DNA of 9,123 nt from Solirubrobacteraceae bacterium. Lineage in GTDB: Bacteria > Actinomycetota > Thermoleophilia > Solirubrobacterales > Solirubrobacteraceae. The position numbers and the translations under genes were made by a program. A model generated the notes under the pieces. It was not told the origin of the DNA and did not search any database. It worked only from the letters and a program-made list of their open reading frames with translations. The DNA is taken from NCBI GenBank assembly GCA_030038955.1, contig JASHQV010000307.1, forward strand, positions 1-9,123, in the 5' to 3' direction. Position 1 is the stretch's first letter. Each line of letters begins with the position of its first letter. This document shows, piece after piece, positions 1 through 6,108 of the stretch.

Positions 1-25
1 AGAAAGTCTAGATGCTCGAAGGGGG

Positions 26-598
26 CTACTCGTCGAAGTCAAAGTCCCGAGGGGGTCGCTGCTCAAACCACAGGCGATCGTGCTCTGGGGTGTCCTGTAG
101 AAACTCCGGGGTCTCCTCCAAAACGTCCTCATCCGAATCCTCTTCTGAAGCCGAGTCGACGTCGTAGGCGACCGTGTCTCCCGACGCCGCACCGGGGTCC
201 TCCTCCCAGTCGGCTTCACGATCGAGACCATCGGCAGGAGATCTTTGTGCTCCAGAGGCGGTCGTGAGATCACCAGGCTCATTCTCGATGAGGTAATCGT
301 CGCCGTCCCAATCTTCGGGGTCGCCGAGAGTGTCCAAGTCGTCGGCGTCTGATTCGTATGCTTCGCCTGGTCCCTGCGAATCGGCGCGTGCTCCGAGCTC
401 TGACGGCCCCGCGGGTGCCGGGAAGACGGCCTCGGAGCGCTCCGCAGCCGGCATCTCAGCTGCTTCGTCAGCGCCCAGCGGCTCTCTCCGTACCGGTCCG
501 AGCGCCTCCTGCTCGGCTCGTTCGATCTCGGCCGGGTCGACTCCGCGCCGGCGCTTGAGATCGAGATGCTCACGGATCGCGTCGTCGAGCAAACCCAT
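26..598 (-). CDS. Acidic hypothetical protein, downstream partner of the GGDEF gene
   Basis: This 190-residue protein has three visible parts. Residues 1-40 form a basic/helical head (MGLLDDAIREHLDLKRRRG). A long low-complexity middle, about 45-160, is very rich in Asp, Glu, Ala, Ser and Gly. The tail carries the aromatic and charged motif TPEFLQDTPEHDRLWFEQ and ends in DFDFDE. There is no signal peptide or membrane segment, so it is probably cytoplasmic and largely disordered between two ordered ends. The gene starts 9 bp after the stop of the diguanylate cyclase on the same strand, so the two are probably cotranscribed. A TAGG-type ribosome binding site would overlap the upstream TAG stop, which suggests translational coupling. 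I do not know a function. From memory, similar head and tail motifs occur in other Thermoleophilia proteins, and a link to c-di-GMP signalling is inferred from position only. Confidence 0.75.
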   Translation of the reverse strand: MGLLDDAIREHLDLKRRRGVDPAEIERAEQEALGPVRREPLGADEAAEMPAAERSEAVFPAPAGPSELGARADSQGPGEAYESDADDLDTLGDPEDWDGDDYLIENEPGDLTTASGAQRSPADGLDREADWEEDPGAASGDTVAYDVDSASEEDSDEDVLEETPEFLQDTPEHDRLWFEQRPPRDFDFDE

Positions 599-607
599 CC
601 GAAAAGC

Positions 608-2455
608 CTACTCGCCGCTCGTGACGTCCGCGGGAACCGGCGCGCGCATGGTCCGGTTCTTGCCGTCGCGTTTGGCCTGGTAAAGAGCGGCATCGGCCTC
701 GGCGATCAGTTCGTTCTTATTGCCCTCCGTGGTCACCGCCACTCCAAGGCTGGCAGTAAGCTGAATCAGCCCATCTCCATTGAGCAAGGGGATCCGCAGG
801 CGAGTGACCGCTGTACGGATACGCTCGGCGATCGCGTACGAGCCCTCCAGATCCGTGTGCGGAAGGACCACCGCCATCTCCTCGCCTCCGTAGCGGCTCG
901 CGGAGTCTGCCTCACGCGAGGTTTCGCTCAGCACCCGCGCAACAGCCTGTAGCACGCGGTCGCCCTGCTGATGACCGTAGGTGTCGTTGATCTGCTTGAA
1001 GTTGTCGATATCCAGCATGATCAGACCAACCGGATAGCGGTAGCGCCTGACCTGCTCCATCTCGCTACCGAGCGCCTCCTGAAAGCGCCCGTGGTTGATC
1101 AAGCCGGTCAGTTTGTCGGTGACCGCTTGGCGCTGCACTTCCTCGTGCAGCTCCACGTTCTCGAGCGCCAGTGTTGCCTGCCAGGCCAGCGATCGAAGCA
1201 GAGTGAGATCAGGGCTCGAGAATCCACGTCCACGACGGCCGACGGTGAGTAGCCCCTTGGCAACTCTACCCGCAGCCCCAAGCGGCGCCGAGGCGACGAA
1301 CACTCCAGCTTGCTCTGCTTCAGCCAGTTCCTCGCCCTCCAGCAGCTTGCGTTCCGCCTCAAGCACTAGATCCTCGACCTCGGTTGGCGTGTTCTCGCGT
1401 GCCACCTCCACCAGCGGATCTCCAACCTGCTCACGCACCGACAGCCGGCCGAACTCGGCCTCGACTGCATCCATCGCGGTCTTCATCGCCAGAGTGAGCA
1501 GGCCCTCACGGTCGAGGTTGGAAGCAAACGTCTCTCCCGCGCGCCGGATGGATTCGCGTAGGCGAGCACGCTCTGTTTGCAGCTGTTCCATCCGTTCGGC
1601 CAGCTGCTTCGACATGCTGTTGAACTCCCTGGCGAGCATTCCGAACTCATCATTTCCCTGTACCGGGACGGGCGCCGAGAAGTCGCCGCTGCCGAGCCGC
1701 CTCGCGGCGCGCAGGAATGCGCTCAGCTGGCTCTGCAACCCGCGAGAAGCGATCACCGCGAAGGACAACGCGAGCAGCAGAAAGCCAGCGATGAAGGCAG
1801 CCGCGAGCGCGCGGCTCGAACTGAGCGATGTGGCAGTGCTACGCGAGGCAGACAGCACGGTTAGACGCACGGGAACACCGAATCCGGGTAGCGGACCGCT
1901 CGTCGCTGCCTCGTAGCCGACGCCATCCACCTTCGTGCTCCCGGAAGCCCCGACAGCCGAGGCGTTCATCACGTTTGAGCCCAGCACCTGCGTACCCTCG
2001 CGCACGATCACTCCACTCCCCAGTCCAAGTCCGCTGACGAACTGATCTGCGGTTGTGTCCGAGACGCGAACGGTGGTGATCGTCGCGCCCAGATGGAATG
2101 CGGCGACCCCTGGCGCCACCGCGGTGCGGCTGCCGATATCCAGTATCGGCTTCCCCTGACGGATCAGCTCCAGGCGAGCAAGCCCAGCCTGAGCTGCAGC
2201 CCTGCCAAGTCTCGATCGCAGTTGGCTGGACGGAACGGTGGGTACGATGCGCGCCAAGCTGGCCGCCGCGCCGCGGGCGCTCGCCTGGTCGTATGCGTAG
2301 ATGCTGGCGGCGCTGGTCAGGAGCCCGTTGGCGCGAGCCTGCGCCTTGGCTTGGCCGCTGTCGTCGATCAAGCCGAAGACGAGCACGCCCATGGCCAGCA
2401 TCGGAATCAGCACGATCACCAAGAAGAAGCTGATTAGGCGGATGCGGAAGCTCAT
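608..2455 (-). CDS. Membrane-bound HAMP-GAF-GGDEF diguanylate cyclase
   Basis: This is predicted to make cyclic di-GMP from two GTP at the inner face of the membrane in response to an external signal. The 615 residues contain a first membrane helix at about 7-29, an extracytoplasmic sensor region at about 30-212 of no recognised type, and a second helix at about 215-237. These are followed by a HAMP domain (about 238-290), a GAF-like domain (about 310-435) and a GGDEF domain (about 443-605). In the GGDEF domain the conserved LDIDNFKQINDTYGH stretch is at about 481-495 and the active-site loop RYGGEEM at 521-527. The signature normally ends in Phe, but here it ends in Met. READ at 514-517 sits five residues before the loop, which is the position of the RxxD product-inhibition site, so feedback inhibition is likely. 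The catalytic GGEE core is intact, so activity is likely. It is the first gene of a two-gene unit with the acidic protein downstream. The start has no strong Shine-Dalgarno sequence; a CAGG lies a few bases upstream. Confidence 0.93.
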   Translation of the reverse strand: MSFRIRLISFFLVIVLIPMLAMGVLVFGLIDDSGQAKAQARANGLLTSAASIYAYDQASARGAAASLARIVPTVPSSQLRSRLGRAAAQAGLARLELIRQGKPILDIGSRTAVAPGVAAFHLGATITTVRVSDTTADQFVSGLGLGSGVIVREGTQVLGSNVMNASAVGASGSTKVDGVGYEAATSGPLPGFGVPVRLTVLSASRSTATSLSSSRALAAAFIAGFLLLALSFAVIASRGLQSQLSAFLRAARRLGSGDFSAPVPVQGNDEFGMLAREFNSMSKQLAERMEQLQTERARLRESIRRAGETFASNLDREGLLTLAMKTAMDAVEAEFGRLSVREQVGDPLVEVARENTPTEVEDLVLEAERKLLEGEELAEAEQAGVFVASAPLGAAGRVAKGLLTVGRRGRGFSSPDLTLLRSLAWQATLALENVELHEEVQRQAVTDKLTGLINHGRFQEALGSEMEQVRRYRYPVGLIMLDIDNFKQINDTYGHQQGDRVLQAVARVLSETSREADSASRYGGEEMAVVLPHTDLEGSYAIAERIRTAVTRLRIPLLNGDGLIQLTASLGVAVTTEGNKNELIAEADAALYQAKRDGKNRTMRAPVPADVTSGE

Positions 2456-2530
2456 GAGCCTGGAACCCGACCCTGCTCAGGCTATCGGTCGAGTTAGTTT
2501 GGTCGTGGAACTCCGATACGCCGCTCGCAT

Positions 2531-2559
2531 TTGTCGAACCGGTCCTCGGCAGGGATAAA
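2531..2559 (+). promoter_or_regulatory. Candidate sigma-70 type promoter of the tRNA-Ala gene
   Basis: TTGTCG at 2531-2536 and GATAAA at 2554-2559 are separated by exactly 17 bp, each matching the housekeeping consensus at four of six positions. Transcription would begin near 2566 and give a short leader before the tRNA at 2592. No other plus-strand gene follows closely. The call rests on spacing and position only. Confidence 0.45.
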
Positions 2560-2591
2560 CTTGTCGTTTCGCGCGGCCTCCGCCGCCGCAC

Positions 2592-2664
2592 GGGGCTATA
2601 GCTCAGTTGGGAGAGCGCCTGGATCGCACCCAGGAGGTCGCCGGTTCGAGTCCGGCTAGCTCCA
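2592..2664 (+). tRNA. tRNA-Ala (anticodon CGC)
   Basis: A complete 73-nt cloverleaf can be folded by eye. The acceptor stem GGGGCTA pairs with TAGCTCC and includes a G3:U70 pair, the known identity element for alanyl-tRNA synthetase. The D arm is GCTC/GAGC. The anticodon stem CCTGG/CCAGG encloses the loop ATCGCAC with anticodon CGC at 2625-2627, which reads GCG codons. The T arm GCCGG/CCGGC encloses TTCGAGT. The discriminator base is A, followed by TCA, so the CCA end is not encoded and must be added by nucleotidyltransferase. No run of T follows immediately. Confidence 0.97.
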
Positions 2665-2780
2665 TCACCTGGATCCTCAATGAATACGGGAGTTGCCGCT
2701 CCACTGGGGGCGGGCGCCGAACTGCATAGGCTCGGCCGCGGGTACCAAGCGGGTACATGAGCCTTCGTCGCAGCCGCGTG

Positions 2781-3070
2781 TCACGGGCGGCGGAAGATGT
2801 CGTGGGTCCCGATCCGCCTCCAAATGATGTGCAGCTGACCGGTGATGACCTCAGCTCCGTACGAGAACGTCGCGCGCCTATCCGCCGCCCAAGTCATCTC
2901 CCAGACTCCGGACTCGCCCTGCATCCGCTTGACGCGTAGCTGCGGTGCGACCGACTGGCTCGCCAGCCAGCGATGAAAAGGCTGAGCGCGCTTAGGAATG
3001 CCAGACGCTGGTCCGGTTCGAGTCGCTCCCAGTCCCGGAGGAACCGGAGCAGCTCTTCGTGCGTCGGCAC
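2781..3070 (-). pseudogene. Frameshifted RelE/ParE-like toxin partner of the HTH gene
   Basis: The N-terminal part starts at a GTG at 3070-3068, immediately after the TAA of the helix-turn-helix gene. It reads MPTHEELLRFLRDW followed by more helical sequence to about residue 35. Left unshifted, that frame runs to a TGA at 2896-2894 and gives only about 58 residues. The expected C-terminal half lies in another minus frame that stays open to TGA at 2783-2781. It contains LRVKRMQG, VWEMTW, RATFSYG, HIIWRRIGTHDIF. I recognise these motifs from a widespread actinobacterial family of about 95-100 residues with a RelE-like look. Joining the halves needs loss of one base (or of four, or gain of two) around 2950-2975, where a GCTGGCTGGC tandem repeat offers a slippage site. 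As written the toxin would not be made. Programmed frameshifting or a sequencing error are the alternatives. The family function is inferred from resemblance and gene pairing. Confidence 0.7.
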
Positions 3071-3469
3071 TTATTCCGACTCTGCCGGAGGGACATCGGC
3101 CGGGATGAGCCACCGAGCCCCTCGCTTGACCGCAGCCAGCTCGCGGCGTGCGATGGCGGAGCGAACCGTCTTCGGCGACACTCCGAGTTCGGCGGCGAGC
3201 GAGATGACGGTGTAGGCGGTGTTCCTGTGGTTCGCTTCCGCCGGTTGACAAAGGTACGACGAGAGCCGCCGCGCCAAGACGCCAAGGTCGCGGTCACTGA
3301 GGCTGCTGAGGATCACCGACGCGAGCGCCGCAACCGGGCTCGGCGTGTCGAGTTGGGCTCGCGTCGCGCCGATGGCGGCAGCGCCGGAAGCCAGCTTGAT
3401 CGAAGGAGCTGGCGCTAGCCGCGACTCCGTTTCCAGCGGAGGCAGGTGCGCGCTGGCGTACGCTTGCAT
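3071..3469 (-). CDS. Excisionase-type helix-turn-helix protein, probable antitoxin/repressor
   Basis: The 132-residue product has an Ala- and Ser-rich N-terminal half with a helical stretch at about 46-72, and a DNA-binding domain at about 85-126. The helix-turn-helix is centred on LAAELGVSPKTVRSAIARRE, followed by the wing-like VKRGARWLIPADV. This is the MerR/excisionase-like (HTH_17) pattern. The start is well supported: AGGAGGT at 3477-3483 lies 7 nt before the ATG. The stop codon abuts the GTG of the RelE/ParE-like gene, so translation is probably coupled and the pair looks like a toxin-antitoxin operon with the DNA-binding component first. A tRNA lies 0.4 kb away, so an excisionase of a lost integrative element is an alternative, but no integrase is present. 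A hairpin lies in the leader just upstream. Confidence 0.8.
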   Translation of the reverse strand: MQAYASAHLPPLETESRLAPAPSIKLASGAAAIGATRAQLDTPSPVAALASVILSSLSDRDLGVLARRLSSYLCQPAEANHRNTAYTVISLAAELGVSPKTVRSAIARRELAAVKRGARWLIPADVPPAESE

Positions 3470-3499
3470 TGTCGGGACCTCCTACATAGGTCTCGGCCA

Positions 3500-3530
3500 G
3501 ACCCCGGGGTGTTAGCGCACCACCGGGGTC
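3500..3530. promoter_or_regulatory. Inverted repeat in the leader of the HTH/toxin operon
   Basis: GACCCCGG at 3500-3507 is a perfect inverted repeat of CCGGGGTC at 3523-3530. It is extended inward by GGTG/CACC (3508-3511 with 3518-3521) with one unpaired A and a six-base loop. It sits 16 bp upstream of the Shine-Dalgarno sequence of the helix-turn-helix gene. It may be an autoregulatory operator, a leader hairpin, or on the plus strand a weak terminator, since GCCTTTTG follows. Confidence 0.5.
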
Positions 3531-3547
3531 GCCTTTTGTCGATCTGT

Positions 3548-3561
3548 CTTACACGAGTAAG
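3548..3561. repeat. Short inverted repeat CTTAC-N4-GTAAG
   Basis: Five-base arms at 3548-3552 and 3557-3561 lie about 80 bp upstream of the helix-turn-helix start. A perfect 10-bp palindrome, CACACGTGTG, follows at 3588-3597. Either could be a protein-binding site of the promoter region, but neither repeats elsewhere in the window and no regulator is assigned. Confidence 0.3.
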
Positions 3562-3592
3562 CTACGCCATGCCTCAGACGGAAAGCTCACAC

Positions 3593-3800
3593 GTGTGCGC
3601 TATCCGCTCTCAGACATAGGCTTGTCACAAGCCTCGTCGCCGAATCGGGAGTAACCGCCGGAGGCAACGCGTGAGCCACGGTTACGTCTCCCGGGCTCCG
3701 GCACCAGTCCTCCTGGGAAACAAGCCGGACGACAACCTCAAGCACGGTCTGGGGACCCAGCGCGCTCTGAGCCCGGGCGATTGGGAGACGCGCTCAGATG
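3593..3800. other. Stretch with many overlapping stems, possible structured RNA; no gene
   Basis: No convincing protein is encoded between the helix-turn-helix operon and tetR. The stretch instead holds several complementary segments. AGGCTTG/CAAGCCT (3618-3624, 3628-3634) forms a tight hairpin. GGGA+GTAACC (3647-3656) pairs with GGTTAC and TCCC (3680-3685, 3689-3692). GTCTCCCGGGCTC (3686-3698) pairs with GAGCCC (3769-3774) and GGGAGAC (3783-3789). TCTGAGC (3766-3772) pairs with GCTCAGA (3792-3798). CTGG/CCAG (3749-3752, 3757-3760) makes an inner hairpin. Some of these pairings exclude one another. A plus-strand regulatory RNA or the remnant of a group II intron 5' end is possible (GTGTG at 3593 resembles the GUGYG boundary), but no intron-encoded protein follows. 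On the minus strand the last stem would lie just after the tetR stop and could act as a weak terminator. Confidence 0.3.
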
Positions 3801-3808
3801 ACTTTCCT

Positions 3809-4423
3809 CTACGGAGCGGCCAGCTGAAGTGTGGGGTCGGCTTGTGCGGCTGCAGTCAGTGAGGCCGCGAACGTCGTGATCAGCATGTCGCGAAGTTGTG
3901 TCTGGGTCAGGCCACGGTGATCGATCCAGTCGAGAATCGCGGCGTCAACGTAACCTAGCCAGCCTCTGAGTGAAGTCCGCAACGCGGGCGGTGGGGGACT
4001 ACTGGGAGTTAGGCCGGTGAGGATCTGCTGCAGCGTCCGGTCACGAAACGCGTCGATGATCGCCTGGGCCTCGGGTAGCGTGCTGGCGCTCTGCAAAAGC
4101 TTTGACCACATGCGCGCGTTCTCGTCGATCCACGCGAGGTAGGCGTCCAGCGTTTCCGTCAGCTGTTCGATCGGCTGACCGTCAGGGCGCGCGGTGAGGA
4201 GCGTCTCTAGCTGCTCAGCGTGTTGAGCGACCGCAGCCCTGAACAGCTCGGTCTTGCTCTTGAAGTAGTGATAGAGCAGCGGCTTGGACACCCCCGCGGC
4301 TTGGGCAATGTCGCGCATCGAGATCTCCTCAAACGCGTGTTCCGCGAACAGGGCGCTGCCCGCTTCGAGCAGCCGGCGGCGGCGTTCGTCGACCGGCAAG
4401 CGGGTGTAGGCGGGCGCGGCCAT
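3809..4423 (-). CDS. TetR-family transcriptional repressor
   Basis: The 204-residue product has the usual TetR length and layout. The N-terminal DNA-binding domain (about 13-60) contains ALFAEHAFEEISMRDIAQAA, then GVSKPLLYHYFKSKTELF, the classic helix-turn-helix with the YHYF recognition-helix end. The C-terminal helical domain (about 65-204) would bind an unknown ligand and form the dimer. A proline run at about 142-146 interrupts it. The start is supported by AGGAG at 4428-4432, 4 nt before the ATG. It is divergent from the beta-propeller-like gene, and the 87-bp gap carries two matching palindromes, so it very probably represses both itself and that gene. The ligand cannot be told from sequence. 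Confidence 0.93.
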   Translation of the reverse strand: MAAPAYTRLPVDERRRRLLEAGSALFAEHAFEEISMRDIAQAAGVSKPLLYHYFKSKTELFRAAVAQHAEQLETLLTARPDGQPIEQLTETLDAYLAWIDENARMWSKLLQSASTLPEAQAIIDAFRDRTLQQILTGLTPSSPPPPALRTSLRGWLGYVDAAILDWIDHRGLTQTQLRDMLITTFAASLTAAAQADPTLQLAAP

Positions 4424-4441
4424 TGTTCTCCTGAGTTTACT

Positions 4442-4454
4442 TGACCGTCGGTCG
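4442..4454. promoter_or_regulatory. TetR operator O1, overlapping a plus-facing TTGACC
   Basis: TGACCG-T-CGGTCG is a near-perfect 6-1-6 palindrome with one mismatch at the outer base. It begins 19 bp upstream of the tetR start. With the preceding T it forms TTGACC at 4441-4446, a good plus-strand -35 element for the propeller-like gene. A weak -10 candidate, TACCGT, lies 17 bp further on. Binding here would block that promoter. Confidence 0.7.
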
Positions 4455-4475
4455 ATAACAAGCTACCGTTATAGC

Positions 4476-4488
4476 TGACCGCCGGTCA
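4476..4488. promoter_or_regulatory. TetR operator O2, overlapping a minus-facing TTGACC
   Basis: TGACCG-C-CGGTCA is a perfect 6-1-6 palindrome centred 34 bp from O1 and sharing its core. On the minus strand its edge reads TTGACC (4489-4484), a -35 element directed toward tetR, with a weak -10 candidate TAGCTT 18 bp away. The mirror-image layout of O1 and O2 suggests joint control of two overlapping divergent promoters by the adjacent repressor. Confidence 0.75.
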
Positions 4489-4510
4489 ATAGCTCCGAGA
4501 GTCGATTCCA

Positions 4511-5760
4511 ATGTTCGCTAAGAGCACAGCAACGATCCGGCATATTGCGTCGGCCACCCTCTTCGTCGCTGGGGTTGTCTGCATTTCGGTTGCCCTGAAG
4601 GGTGAGAATCTCGGGAGCGACATTTCCGTTCCGCCGAAGGCTTGTCAGGGATCCGCCGACTCTGGCTGCGGCGAGCCAAACATGCCGGTCTTGATAAGCG
4701 GCGAAGAGGGATCAGATCTAGCGCTGTGGACGACCTTGCCTGGTCAGCCGGCTTCAGTCGGAGTGTGGGTCCGGCTGGTGGACGCGAGGTCCGGAGCAGC
4801 TCGAGGACCGCAGGTTCAACTGAGTCACAGCGTGGCCGAGCACGGGATCGTTGCGGCCTACAACCCCGGCAGCAGACGCTATCTGCTGCTGTGGCAGTCG
4901 GCCGGAGCGATCTCCGGACAACTTCTGAACGACCGACTAGCAGCGGTCGGGGCGCGTTTTCAGATTCCAGCCCACGACTACTACGTCCGGCCCGGTGAGC
5001 TTGCGCCAGATCCAAACGGTGGGTTTCTGTTCACCCAAGCGCAAAACGGGGTCGGCTTGGAAACGCAGACGCGTGTGTTCGTGACCCAGATCAGCGCCAA
5101 TGGACATCCGCTCAACACCGTCTCCTGGCCGGTGGGCAACAAGTCTCAGCAGTTCCAGTTCGCGGAGGCGCATGCGGTGTACCTCCCCAATCTGGAGGGG
5201 TACTTAGTGGCGTGGTCGCTGTACGGCACGACCGGCTCAATCCTGGCCGACAGGATCGTCGATAAGAACTTGAGGCCCCTCCGTAAGGCACAGACGATCG
5301 TACGTGAGCGAACACAGCTGGAGCAGACTTCGCGCTTGCTTACGAGCCGGAAAGCGCCAGCACTCGAGTGATCTGGCTGAGTCGCAGCACGTCTGTGCCC
5401 AGCCTGGTGAGCGTCCGCCTAAATGGCAACGGAGCTCCACAAGGGGCCTCGCAGGCGATCGCACGGGTCACGCCTTTCCCGGCGCAATACGCTGCCGATC
5501 TCGGTGGACTGACGCTCACGCTGGCCGGGCGCAAGGAGATAGCGAACTGGGCGGGAGCCAGCGCCAATGACATCGTCACGTTCCCGGTCGTGGGAACACC
5601 TCACGGGACCGTCATGCGCACCCCGCTGCCCGGCCCGAACGGCAGCTATACGCATGCGAGCGCTACGAACGCGGACGCGCGAACGCTCGTCGTTCTCACC
5701 ATTAGCGACCAGGGCAGCCTGAGCCAGCTCTACGCGCAGGTCACACCCCTCCCGCACTAG
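4511..5760 (+). pseudogene. Secreted beta-propeller-like repeat protein, one frameshift
   Basis: The first frame, from ATG 4511, opens with a signal peptide or anchor (hydrophobic about 12-30). A small Cys pair (46, 53) and a repeat-rich extracellular domain follow. Repeats share an A-Y-x-P...L-L-x-W...G...L pattern, seen at about residues 112-152 and 220-263. That frame stops at TGA 5369-5371. A third copy of the repeat (FALAYEPES, then VIWLSRS) appears in the next plus frame, open from 5308 to TAG 5758-5760. The true gene therefore spans both, about 416 residues, with a shift (one base missing or equivalent) between 5308 and 5368. The fold suggests a propeller or other all-beta domain at the cell surface; ligand and activity are unknown. 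Expression is probably controlled by the divergent TetR repressor. As written only the first 286 residues would be made. A sequencing error is possible. The Shine-Dalgarno sequence is weak (GAGAG, about 10 nt upstream). Confidence 0.65.
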
Positions 5761-5775
5761 AAAGGCATACGGCAC

Positions 5776-6108
5776 GTGACCGATACAAACCCTGCGCCCC
5801 GCAAACCGCTCGCCGCCCTGCTCGTTGTGCTCCTCCCAGTCTGCGCAGGGGTGACTTGGCTCGTCTGGGCCCAACATGAGTACCGCGGCTTCGATGCATG
5901 CCCTTGGGACAGCGGCGTAGGTCACCCGTCACTCATGGGCATCGGCCTGACGCTCGTCAGCGCGGCGATCATGAGCACCAGCCCAGGTTGGGCGAGGACC
6001 TCAAGAACCGCGACCATCGCATTGACAATTACTACGGCTGCTCTAGCCGGTGCCGTGATCGTAGTCGTAGCTTTCCTGTTCGGCGCTGGCCTACGCTGCG
6101 AAGACTGA
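5776..6108 (+). CDS. Small three-helix membrane protein
   Basis: This 110-residue protein starts at GTG, 15 bp after the end of the propeller-like gene, with a modest AAAGG about 10 nt upstream. Three hydrophobic segments are visible at about 11-31, 51-67 and 78-105, with a short polar N-terminus. The loop after helix 1 holds DACPWDSG and the C-terminus ends GLRCED, so two Cys (41 and 108) could lie on the same side of the membrane and form a disulfide. I do not recognise the family. Placement suggests it is cotranscribed with the propeller-like gene and could be its membrane partner under TetR control, which is inference. Confidence 0.7.
   Translation: MTDTNPAPRKPLAALLVVLLPVCAGVTWLVWAQHEYRGFDACPWDSGVGHPSLMGIGLTLVSAAIMSTSPGWARTSRTATIALTITTAALAGAVIVVVAFLFGAGLRCED

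Noticed and set aside
11..29. Possible terminator or further gene at the left edge after the acidic protein
   Set aside because: Only 25 bases lie beyond the stop codon; no hairpin or coding signal can be judged.
1095..1916. 273-codon plus-strand frame antisense to the GGDEF gene
   Set aside because: It is Ser- and Arg-rich and lies opposite a clearly real gene, so it is a codon-bias shadow.
3013..3024. Second copy of the tRNA T-arm sequence CCGGTTCGAGTC, as a possible attachment site made by integration into tRNA-Ala
   Set aside because: Only 12 bases match, the tRNA 3' end does not continue, and the bases code for a plausible part (ERLEPDQ) of the toxin-like protein. No integrase is present.
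3671..3862. 63-codon plus-strand frame with GGAGG 6 nt before a GTG
   Set aside because: It overlaps the end of tetR on the other strand, has no recognisable features, and lies on the stem-rich stretch, which explains its base pattern. It is not excluded as a small gene.
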